The notes below the pieces were generated by a model, which was given only the letters and a program-made list of their open reading frames with translations, was not told the origin of the DNA and did not search any database. The translations under genes were made by a program, and so were the position numbers. From contig NZ_LGAP01000019.1 in NCBI RefSeq assembly GCF_001270265.1, forward strand, positions 1 through 64,000: a stretch of DNA of 64,000 bases, read 5' to 3'. The DNA comes from Ensifer adhaerens (GTDB lineage: Bacteria > Pseudomonadota > Alphaproteobacteria > Rhizobiales > Rhizobiaceae). Within the stretch, counting starts at the first letter, position 1. Each line of letters starts with the position of its first letter. Below are positions 57,519 through 64,000 of this stretch, in pieces.

Positions 57519-58973
57519 ATGACTTTTAAGGACCCGTCACTGTTTCGCCAGGCTGCCTTGATTGGTGGCGAATGGATCGAAGCGGATGCCGCCAATGCGA
57601 TCGATGTGAACAATCCCGCAACCGGCGAGCTCATCGGCCGTGTGCCGAAGCTTGGAGGCAAGGAGACGAAGGCGGCGATCGAAGCGGCGCGTCTGGCGCA
57701 GAAGGGTTGGGCTGCCCGCACCGCCAAGGACCGCGCCGGCGTGCTTCGCCGCTGGTTCGAGCTGATGATCGAGAACAAGGACGATCTCGGCCGCATCCTC
57801 ACGCTCGAACAGGGCAAGCCGCTGGCCGAGGCCACCGGCGAAATCGTCTATGGCGCCAGCTTCGTCGAATGGTTCGCCGAAGAAGGGCGTCGCATCTATG
57901 GCGACCTGATCCCCGGCCACCAGCCGGACAAGCGCATCATGGTGATGAAGCAGCCGATCGGCGTCGTCGCCGCGATCACGCCCTGGAACTTCCCGAATGC
58001 GATGATCACCCGTAAGGCCGGCCCGGCCTTTGCCGCCGGCTGCGCCATGGTGCTGAAGCCGGCGTCGCAGACGCCGTTCTCGGCCATTGCGATCGCGGTT
58101 CTTGCCGAGCGCGCCGGCCTGCCCAAGGGACTGTTCAGTGTCGTCACCGGTTCGGCCCGCGAGATCGGCGCTGAGATGACCGCCAACCCGGTGGTGCGCA
58201 AGCTGACCTTTACCGGTTCGACCGAGGTTGGCGCGGAGCTCTATCGCCAGAGCGCCGGCACGATCAAGAAGCTCGGCCTGGAACTCGGCGGCAACGCACC
58301 CTTTATCGTCTTCGACGATGCCGATCTCGACGCGGCTGTCGAAGGTGCGCTGATCGCCAAGTTCCGCAACAACGGCCAGACCTGCGTCTGCGCCAACCGC
58401 ATCTATGTGCAGGACAAGGTCTATGATGCCTTCTCCGAAAAGCTGGCGGCGGCCGTTGCCAAGCTCAAGATCGGCAATGGTCTCGACCAGGGTGTCATCC
58501 TCGGCCCGCTGATCGACACGGCGGCGCTGGAGAAGGTGGAAGAGCATATCGCCGATGCCACTGCCAAGGGGGCTCGCGTGATCCAGGGCGGCAAACGCCA
58601 TGCGCTCGGCGGCACCTTCTTCGAGGCGACGGTCCTGGCCGATGTCACCCAGGCGATGGCAGTCGCCCGCGAGGAAACCTTCGGTCCGGTCGCGCCGCTG
58701 TTCCGCTTCAAGGACGAGAACGACGTTATCGAGTTGGCCAACGACACCGAGTTCGGGTTGGCCTCCTATTTCTACGCCAAGGACCTGGCGCGGGTGTTCC
58801 GTGTGGCCGAGGCGCTGGAATACGGCATGGTCGGGGTCAACACCGGGTTGATCTCCACCGCGGAAGCGCCGTTCGGCGGCGTCAAGCTCTCGGGTCTCGG
58901 TCGCGAAGGCTCGAAGTACGGGATCGAGGAATTCACCGAGATCAAATATGTCTGCCTCGGCGGCATCGCCTGA
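57519..58973 (+). CDS. gabD: NAD(P)-dependent succinate-semialdehyde dehydrogenase type aldehyde dehydrogenase
   Basis: This 484-residue aldehyde dehydrogenase is GabD-like: [20 protein letters not shown] (cofactor fold), [24 protein letters not shown] (catalytic Glu) and [14 protein letters not shown] (catalytic Cys in GQTCVCANR), with [24 protein letters not shown] at the end. GabD oxidises succinate semialdehyde; near relatives use 2-oxoglutarate semialdehyde or lactaldehyde. Being followed by an HpcH/HpaI aldolase, it may oxidise the aldehyde released by that enzyme. GAGAGG precedes the ATG. Confidence 0.85.
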   Translation: MTFKDPSLFRQAALIGGEWIEADAANAIDVNNPATGELIGRVPKLGGKETKAAIEAARLAQKGWAARTAKDRAGVLRRWFELMIENKDDLGRILTLEQGKPLAEATGEIVYGASFVEWFAEEGRRIYGDLIPGHQPDKRIMVMKQPIGVVAAITPWNFPNAMITRKAGPAFAAGCAMVLKPASQTPFSAIAIAVLAERAGLPKGLFSVVTGSAREIGAEMTANPVVRKLTFTGSTEVGAELYRQSAGTIKKLGLELGGNAPFIVFDDADLDAAVEGALIAKFRNNGQTCVCANRIYVQDKVYDAFSEKLAAAVAKLKIGNGLDQGVILGPLIDTAALEKVEEHIADATAKGARVIQGGKRHALGGTFFEATVLADVTQAMAVAREETFGPVAPLFRFKDENDVIELANDTEFGLASYFYAKDLARVFRVAEALEYGMVGVNTGLISTAEAPFGGVKLSGLGREGSKYGIEEFTEIKYVCLGGIA

Positions 58974-59004
58974 CGCATTTGCGCGTTGATACGATCTAAT
59001 CGCG

Positions 59005-59036
59005 AAACCGGCCGGAAAGCTCTGGCCGGTTTTTTT
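59005..59036 (+). terminator. Terminator of gabD
   Basis: AAACCGGCC (59005-59013) pairs with GGCCGGTTT (59024-59032), followed by more T. Read-through to the aldolase gene is still possible. Confidence 0.85.
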
Positions 59037-59082
59037 GTTTGCCGGTACAGAGGTTGCAGTCGTGAAAAGAGGAGATGACGCG

Positions 59083-59889
59083 ATGCCGGCACCGACCAAT
59101 CCCTTCAAATCAGCCCTTCGCGAGCAGCGCTTTCAGCTCGGTCTCTGGGTCGCACTGGCGAGCCCCTATGCGGCCGAGGTCGTCTCCGGCAGCGGTTATG
59201 ACTGGCTGTTGATCGACGGCGAGCATGCGCCCAACGACCTGCCGTTGTTGTCGGCCCAGTTCCGGGCAGTGGCGGCATCGGCCAGCCATCCGATCGTCCG
59301 CCTTCCCGTCGGCGATACCGCGCTGATCAAGCAGATCCTCGATGTCGGCGTGCAGACGCTGCTCATTCCGATGGTCGAAAGCGTCGAGCAGGCGAAAGAG
59401 CTGGTGCGCGCAACCCGTTATCCCCCGCATGGCATTCGCGGCGTCGGCGCGGCACTGGCGCGCGCGTCGCAATTCGGCCGGATATCCGACTATCTTCACA
59501 CCGCAAACGACCAGATCTGCCTACTCCTGCAGATCGAGAGCCGTGCAGGCCTGGCGGCGATCGACGAGATTGCCGCCCTCGAAGGCGTCGACGGTCTGTT
59601 CATCGGACCATCGGATTTGGCCGCGGACATGGGCTACCTCGGCAGCCCGGGGCACCCGGAGGTGCGGGCAGCGATTATCGACGCTTTCACGCGCATCGAG
59701 AAGGCCGGAAAGGCGCGCGGAATCATGACGCTCGATCTCGCGCAGGCACGCGACTACCGCGATCTCGGTGCCGATTTCATGGCGATCGGCACCGACGTGA
59801 CATCGCTGGTTCGGGCGACGCAGGCGCTGCGTCAAGAATTTGCCGGCGAGGAAAGCTATAAGACGAACAAGCTGGAATCCGGCTACTGA
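59083..59889 (+). CDS. HpcH/HpaI-family class II aldolase
   Basis: This 268-residue aldolase has the family pattern QLGLWVALASPYAAEVVSGSGYDWLLIDGEHAPND (metal site at the C-end includes the Glu of DGEHAP), RLPVGD, LLIPMVESVEQAKELVRATRYPPHGIRGVG, LLLQIESRAGLAAIDEIAALEGVDGLFIGPSDLAADMG. Such enzymes split 2-keto-3-deoxy or 2-keto-4-hydroxy acids into pyruvate and an aldehyde. Substrate is undefined (heptanedioate, glucarate- or rhamnonate-type). ATG 59083 has AGAGGAG upstream. It converges on the next gene, overlapping it by 7 bases at the 3' ends. Confidence 0.85.
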   Translation: MPAPTNPFKSALREQRFQLGLWVALASPYAAEVVSGSGYDWLLIDGEHAPNDLPLLSAQFRAVAASASHPIVRLPVGDTALIKQILDVGVQTLLIPMVESVEQAKELVRATRYPPHGIRGVGAALARASQFGRISDYLHTANDQICLLLQIESRAGLAAIDEIAALEGVDGLFIGPSDLAADMGYLGSPGHPEVRAAIIDAFTRIEKAGKARGIMTLDLAQARDYRDLGADFMAIGTDVTSLVRATQALRQEFAGEESYKTNKLESGY

Positions 59890-60971
59890 TCGCAGATCGC
59901 GCCGAGCATCGGCATCGCAATGGTCGGGCTCCAGCGGCGGAGATCGGCGATCCGTCGCACGATCTTCTCAGTGTGATGGTTGGCGATATCGGCGAGCCGA
60001 TGGTCAAGGAACGGATTTCGGAAGCGGTCGAGCGTCGTCGCGACATAGCTGCTTGCCTGTTGTCCGAGACCGTTGGCGGCAAAGGCAGGTACGACTTCTT
60101 GGCCGTAGATATCTTCGAGCCGCCCGGCAATCTCCGTATCGGCAAGGATCTGCCGGACGGTTTCGCCGGGGTCGCGCGCCTGCCTGAGCCAGATGTCCGC
60201 GAGCACCGTGTGGCCGAGATTGAGGATATGAAGCTTCAGTTTTTCGTAAGGTGCGAGGTCGTCGACCATCAGCACGCATTCGTGCTCGCAAGGCTTCCTT
60301 AGGCCCGGTTGTCTCTCGATCGCCCATAAAGCGTAGGGCTCGGCCACAGCACCGGCCGGCTGGATCGGTTCCGAGACGATCCGGTCGACCAGCGTATTGG
60401 CCCAGACTATCTCGTTTGCCAGCCACTCGGAAAATCGGGGTTCGCCCAGCCGCTCGCCGGCGAGCTCCAGCACGATGGCTTTCAGCACGTCGCCATTGCG
60501 CGACACCAGCTCGCAGGGAAGGATGGTGAGCGGTTTGCCGCCGGCATCGAAGCGGGCTTTCAGAAGCAGCAGAAGTTTACCGGGAAACGACAATGGTACC
60601 CGCGCCGACAGGTCGTCTCCGAAGATGTCGTAGCCGGTATCGCCGGTATTCGAGATCAGGAACTCGGCCTCGTCCGCCACGATATTGCAAACGGCGTCCC
60701 AACTATCATCAGTCGACAGCGCACGGGCGACGCTTGTGACCCGCTCGACCCTGTCCACTGGCTTGCCGTCGGCAAGCCCGCGGATCGCAACCGGATAGCC
60801 CCCGGGCTGCGTCAATGCGGCCAGACGTCCTGTCCGCTCGGTCGAGCCTGTAGTTTGGACCACCGTGATGTGCCCAGGGGCCGCCTGCCGGTCCAGCGCC
60901 TCGCTGATGAAGAGATCGGCATGCGCCTGGAGAAAGCGGCTCGTTCCAAACTGCACAAACGGTGTCTTCAT
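59883..60971 (-). CDS. Mannitol dehydrogenase-family oxidoreductase (uronate/mannonate reductase-like)
   Basis: This 362-residue protein has an N-terminal NAD fold (FVQFGTSRFLQAHADLFISEAL) and a helical C-terminal domain with KLKLHILNLGHTVLADI, matching the K-x5-N-x2-H catalytic signature of the polyol/uronate dehydrogenase family. It is shorter than MtlK or UxuB (~480). The likely reaction is interconversion of a keto-sugar acid and an aldonate, or of a polyol and ketose; the sequence does not decide. It follows the GntR gene by 20 bases, so the two share an operon. Confidence 0.75.
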   Translation of the reverse strand: MKTPFVQFGTSRFLQAHADLFISEALDRQAAPGHITVVQTTGSTERTGRLAALTQPGGYPVAIRGLADGKPVDRVERVTSVARALSTDDSWDAVCNIVADEAEFLISNTGDTGYDIFGDDLSARVPLSFPGKLLLLLKARFDAGGKPLTILPCELVSRNGDVLKAIVLELAGERLGEPRFSEWLANEIVWANTLVDRIVSEPIQPAGAVAEPYALWAIERQPGLRKPCEHECVLMVDDLAPYEKLKLHILNLGHTVLADIWLRQARDPGETVRQILADTEIAGRLEDIYGQEVVPAFAANGLGQQASSYVATTLDRFRNPFLDHRLADIANHHTEKIVRRIADLRRWSPTIAMPMLGAICDQ

Positions 60972-60991
60972 GTCGCGGTCCAGTTAGCTGG

Positions 60992-61870
60992 CTATGGAAT
61001 AGATTGCAGCAAGGTCTCGCGTGCCGAGCGCAGATGTCGTCGGCAGGCTTCCTCGGCGCGTTTGGGATCGTGCGACCGGAGCGCTTCGATATAGGCAAGG
61101 TGCTCTTCCAGCGCCCTTGCGTTTCGCTGCCGGGCGTTGGTCTTGTTCCATTGGTAGTGATAGTGGAACACGATCGCGATGATGTCGTAAAAATCGATGA
61201 TGAAACGATTGCTCGACGACTTGTGCACCAAGAGGTGGAAGCGCTCGTCGAGCTCGGAGAATTCCTTGTAGCGGTTGTCGATGTCGGCCAGGATCTCGCG
61301 GTGCAGCGTCTCGATCTTGCTCAACTCCTGCCAGGCCGGATGGCTGTCCGGCAGCGCAACGAAGCTTGCGGCCGAGCGAAGCTCGAACATCTCGCGGACC
61401 TCGGTCAGCTCCAGCGCAAACTCGCGGGTGAAACCCTTGAGGATCCAGTGGCTGTTCGGTCGCTTCTCGATGAGCCCGAACCGGCTGAAGCGGATCAAAA
61501 ACTCCCGCACGCTTGTGGTGCCGGTGCCGATCTCGCGCGCCAGTTCCAATTCGTTGATCTGCATGCCCGGCTCGGCTCCACCGGCCAGAATCCGGCGCAT
61601 GAAGCTGCGCTCGATGATTTCGGCGAGCGAATCCGTTTCCTCCGCCGGGAAATAATCCTCCGGCTGCGGCTGGCGCAGCACGATCTTCTTGCGCTTGTCC
61701 CAAGTGATCAGCTTCGCCTCTTCGAAGCGGCCGAGAATGGCGCGCACCGTCGTCCGGCTGACGCCAAGCACCTGACCCAGCTCCGGTTCGGAGGGCAGCG
61801 AGGATGTCTCCGCCAGCACCTTCAGGCAGCGGTTATAGGCATCCTTGAAGACGGTGTTTTGCTTTGCCAT
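60992..61870 (-). CDS. GntR/FCD-family regulator with two apparent winged helices
   Basis: This 292-residue regulator is longer than usual (~230). Residues ~20-65 hold one GntR-type helix-turn-helix (LPSEPELGQVLGVSRTTVRAIL). Residues ~90-145 hold a second (GMQINELELAREIGTGTTSVREFLIRFSRFGLI), the type usually joined to an FCD ligand domain, which follows from ~150 (LTEVREMFELRSAASFVAL, HRE, DERFH, HLRSARE). FCD members sense carboxylates and sugar acids. It probably controls the divergent dehydratase gene and its own operon. Confidence 0.83.
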   Translation of the reverse strand: MAKQNTVFKDAYNRCLKVLAETSSLPSEPELGQVLGVSRTTVRAILGRFEEAKLITWDKRKKIVLRQPQPEDYFPAEETDSLAEIIERSFMRRILAGGAEPGMQINELELAREIGTGTTSVREFLIRFSRFGLIEKRPNSHWILKGFTREFALELTEVREMFELRSAASFVALPDSHPAWQELSKIETLHREILADIDNRYKEFSELDERFHLLVHKSSSNRFIIDFYDIIAIVFHYHYQWNKTNARQRNARALEEHLAYIEALRSHDPKRAEEACRRHLRSARETLLQSIP

Positions 61871-62069
61871 TGCCAGGGTCCGGCCGGTTCGGGTTGCACG
61901 GGCGACGAGCCGCTGATCGTAAGATCAGCTTTCGTCGGCCGCCGATCTAACCTGCCGGCGGGCGCTTGTCTTCGCCTCTCGTACGAAAATCATGACGTTT
62001 CTCCTGTGTTGCCACCGTGGCCGCGGTGCGCTTCGTTCGCCCGATACTTGCCTCGATGCATAATACCCA

Positions 62070-62098
62070 TTGACGGCAATCTGTCTATTGTGGATAAA
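62070..62098 (+). promoter_or_regulatory. Candidate promoter of the UxaA-like operon
   Basis: TTGACG (62070-62075) and GATAAA (62093-62098) are separated by 17 bases. The start codon is 53 bases further on. The rest of the 280-base GntR/UxaA gap has no supported gene. Confidence 0.5.
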
Positions 62099-62110
62099 AG
62101 ACAAATAGAC
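62083..62110. promoter_or_regulatory. Candidate operator: inverted repeat over the promoter
   Basis: GTCTATT (62083-62089) and AATAGAC (62104-62110) are perfect arms 14 bases apart, covering the spacer and -10 element of the promoter. A repressor bound here would block transcription; the divergent GntR/FCD protein is the natural candidate. Confidence 0.5.
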
Positions 62111-62150
62111 CCATCTCGAAATCGCAGAAGCTTTCACGGAGAAATTCAGA

Positions 62151-63656
62151 GTGTCTGTGCCGTCTTCAATCCTTCTGGCGCCTGAGGACAATGTGGTCGT
62201 AGCGACGCTGGCAATCGCTGCCGGCGAGGCTCTGCCTGGCGGCGTTCGGGCTGCGACGAAGATCGATCCCGGGCACAAAGTTGCGATACGGCCGATCCAT
62301 GCGGGCGATCCCGTGGTCAAATATGCCCAGGCGATCGGACGCGCGACCAGCGACATAGAAGCCGGCGAGCATGTCCATTCCCACAACCTCTCCTTTGATC
62401 AGGACCGGCTGGCGATCAGCCCACAAGGTGCGCCGGAAGAGGCGAGTGCCGCCGACAGGGCGCGCACGTTCATGGGCTATCGGCGCGGAGACGGACGGGC
62501 GGCGACGCGCAACTACATCGGCATCATTGCCAGCGTGAACTGTTCCACCACGGTCTGTCGGGCAATCGCCGAGGAGGCCAACAGGCGCATCCTGCCGAAA
62601 TATGATGGCATCGACGGCTTCGTACCGATCGTCCACGACCAGGGCTGCGGCATGTCTTCGACTGGCGACGGCATGATGAACCTGCACAGGACCCTGGCCG
62701 GCTATGCGCGGCACGTCAACTTCGGCGGCGCGCTGATGGTCGGGCTCGGTTGCGAGGTCAATCAGTTGACGCTCTACGGCCAGAGCGGGGCCGGGCAGGA
62801 AAAGCGCCATTTCAATATCCAGGAGGCCGGCGGCTCGCGGCGTTCGGTGGAGCGTGCGCTCGGCATTCTCGATGAAATCGCCGAGGAGGTCGGCAGGCAA
62901 CGTCGCGTCGCCATCCCAGTGAGCGAGATCATCGTTGGCCTGCAGTGCGGCGGCTCGGACGGTCTGTCGGGTATTACCGCCAACCCCGCGCTTGGTGCGG
63001 CGGTGGATATTCTGGCTGCTGCCGGCGGCACAGCCATCCTGTCGGAAACCTCGGAAATCTACGGTGCGGAACATCTGTTGCGCAGCCGCGCCGCCAACGG
63101 CGCGGTTGCCGCAAAGCTCGACGGACTGCTCGCCTGGTGGGAAAACTACGTCGCGCTGCATGGCGCCTCGCTCGACAACAATCCTTCGCCGGGCAACAAG
63201 CGCGGCGGCCTCACCACCATTCTGGAGAAGTCGCTGGGCGCGGTCGCCAAGGGCGGGCGCTCGCCGCTCAATGCGGTTTACGGCTATGCCGAACGCGTCA
63301 CCGAACACGGGCTCGTCTTCATGGATACGCCGGGCTACGACCCCGTGTCGGCGACCGGCCAGGTGGCCGGCGGTGCCAACGTGATCGCCTTTACCACCGG
63401 CCGCGGCAGCTGTTTCGGCTGTCGGCCCGCACCGTCGATCAAGCTGACCAGCAACACCGCGCTGTTCCGGGCGATGGAAGAAGACATGGACATCGATTGC
63501 GGCGTGATCGCATCCGGGGAGGCGACGATCGCCGGGCTCGGCCGCGAGATCTTCGATCTCATCATCGATACCGCTTCGGGAAAGAAGACCAAGAGCGAGC
63601 TTTTCGGCTACGGCGACAACGAATTCGTGCCCTGGCATCTCGGGGCGACACTCTGA
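62151..63656 (+). CDS. UxaA-family sugar-acid dehydratase (altronate/galactarate type)
   Basis: This 501-residue protein has the SAF domain at the N-terminus (~1-90: EDNVVVATLAIAAGEALPGG, GDPVVKYAQAIGRA, HVHSHNLSF) and the GARLM dehydratase core: GYRRGDGRAATRNYIGIIASVNCSTT, VHDQGCGM, LGCEVNQ, LQCGGSDGLSGITANPALG, and TTGRGSCFG near the end, with conserved Cys residues for the metal centre. These enzymes dehydrate altronate or galactarate to 2-keto-3-deoxy acids. The start is GTG 62151. It leads a rightward operon with an aldo/keto reductase. Confidence 0.87.
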   Translation: MSVPSSILLAPEDNVVVATLAIAAGEALPGGVRAATKIDPGHKVAIRPIHAGDPVVKYAQAIGRATSDIEAGEHVHSHNLSFDQDRLAISPQGAPEEASAADRARTFMGYRRGDGRAATRNYIGIIASVNCSTTVCRAIAEEANRRILPKYDGIDGFVPIVHDQGCGMSSTGDGMMNLHRTLAGYARHVNFGGALMVGLGCEVNQLTLYGQSGAGQEKRHFNIQEAGGSRRSVERALGILDEIAEEVGRQRRVAIPVSEIIVGLQCGGSDGLSGITANPALGAAVDILAAAGGTAILSETSEIYGAEHLLRSRAANGAVAAKLDGLLAWWENYVALHGASLDNNPSPGNKRGGLTTILEKSLGAVAKGGRSPLNAVYGYAERVTEHGLVFMDTPGYDPVSATGQVAGGANVIAFTTGRGSCFGCRPAPSIKLTSNTALFRAMEEDMDIDCGVIASGEATIAGLGREIFDLIIDTASGKKTKSELFGYGDNEFVPWHLGATL

Positions 63657-63695
63657 CGGTGTGATTTGCGCATCCTTGGAGGGAGGAGACAGGGA

Positions 63696-64000
63696 ATGCA
63701 GACGAGAAAGATCGGTGGCACCGACCTGTCGGTGACCGAATACAGTTTTGGCGCCGCCGGCCTTGGCGGGCTCTACCGCGAATGCACGCGCGAAGCGGCA
63801 ATGGAAACGCTGGAGGCTGCCTGGGCCGCCGGTTTGCGCTATTTCGACGTCGCGCCTTACTACGGCCTCGGGCTTGCCGAGCGGCGGGTCGGCGACTTCC
63901 TGCGCGACAAGCCGCGCGATGAGTTTGTGCTGTCCACCAAGGTCGGACGGCTGCTGCACCCCGTGCCGGAAGGTGAGGTGCCGGACTATTCCTACGTCAA
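63696..64000 (+). CDS. Aldo/keto reductase, N-terminal part (cut by window end)
   Basis: 101 codons are visible. QTRKIGGTDLSVTEYSFGAAGLGGLY and LRYFDVAPYYGLGLAERRVG carry the catalytic Asp and Tyr, and FVLSTKVGRLL the catalytic Lys. The form resembles D-threo-aldose (L-fucose) 1-dehydrogenase and pyridoxal dehydrogenase. That would oxidise an aldose to its lactone, fitting a non-phosphorylated sugar route with the dehydratase upstream. GGAGGGAGGAG precedes the ATG. Confidence 0.85.
   Translation, partial: MQTRKIGGTDLSVTEYSFGAAGLGGLYRECTREAAMETLEAAWAAGLRYFDVAPYYGLGLAERRVGDFLRDKPRDEFVLSTKVGRLLHPVPEGEVPDYSYV

Noticed and set aside
62089-62097. Perfect DnaA box (TTATCCACA on the minus strand) at the UxaA-like promoter
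   Set aside because: A single exact 9-mer is expected about once in every two windows of this size by chance, and no other boxes cluster with it.

Overview
The window is a piece of a Rhizobiaceae main chromosome, most like Sinorhizobium/Ensifer. This rests on gene content and order recalled from that group, not on a database search. The support is the run mnmE-mnmG-rsmG-parA-parB, the run rho-hemJ-hemE-[oriC]-ppsR-maf-aroE-coaE-dnaQ with secB opposing it, the large 180-kDa-type NAD-glutamate dehydrogenase, TrcR (DUF1013), high GC, and little intergenic space. I see no insertion sequence, prophage, CRISPR array, rRNA or tRNA. Most of the window is core genome; the right end (about 57.5-64 kb) is accessory carbohydrate catabolism.

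Layout. 0-9 kb: the tail of leuB, a PAP2 phosphatase, an MHS-type MFS transporter with a large periplasmic insert, a three-gene MacB-like ABC operon with an exported partner, a PhoA-type alkaline phosphatase with a good Pho box, and asd behind a long leader that holds a Thr/Lys-rich mini-ORF. 9-24.5 kb: a lytic transglycosylase, beta-carbonic anhydrase, pyridoxal kinase, NAD-GDH, a UMF1-type transporter, then purH, a heparinase-like protein, an RsmB-like methyltransferase and htpX, all leftward. 24.6-32.3 kb: an SDHAF4-like protein, acs, trcR, a stand-alone ectC divergent from a LysR gene, prpE and a YggS protein. 32.4-36.7 kb: leuS-lptE-holA.

36.8-50 kb is the replication-origin domain. It holds parB-parA-rsmG-mnmG, mnmE, rho, hemJ-hemE and a 406-bp gap between hemE and ppsR with at least five good DnaA boxes and AT-rich tracts, which I call oriC. 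The ppsR-maf-aroE-coaE-dnaQ series follows. Near-palindromic parS sites (TGTTTCACGTGAAACA-like) are scattered from about 9 kb to 48 kb and are densest beside parAB and oriC; some lie inside coding sequence and are translated as VSRET. 50-56.6 kb: secB, fxsA, a Tim44-domain protein, mltA, an Smr protein, an XRE regulator and gyrB.

56.6-64 kb: a nitroreductase, then a succinate-semialdehyde-type dehydrogenase and an HpcH/HpaI aldolase, facing a mannitol-dehydrogenase-family oxidoreductase and a GntR/FCD regulator that appears to carry two winged helices, with a UxaA-type dehydratase and an aldo/keto reductase diverging from the regulator. Together these suggest an oxidative, non-phosphorylated route for a sugar or sugar acid ending in pyruvate plus an aldehyde. 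The substrate cannot be read from the sequence.
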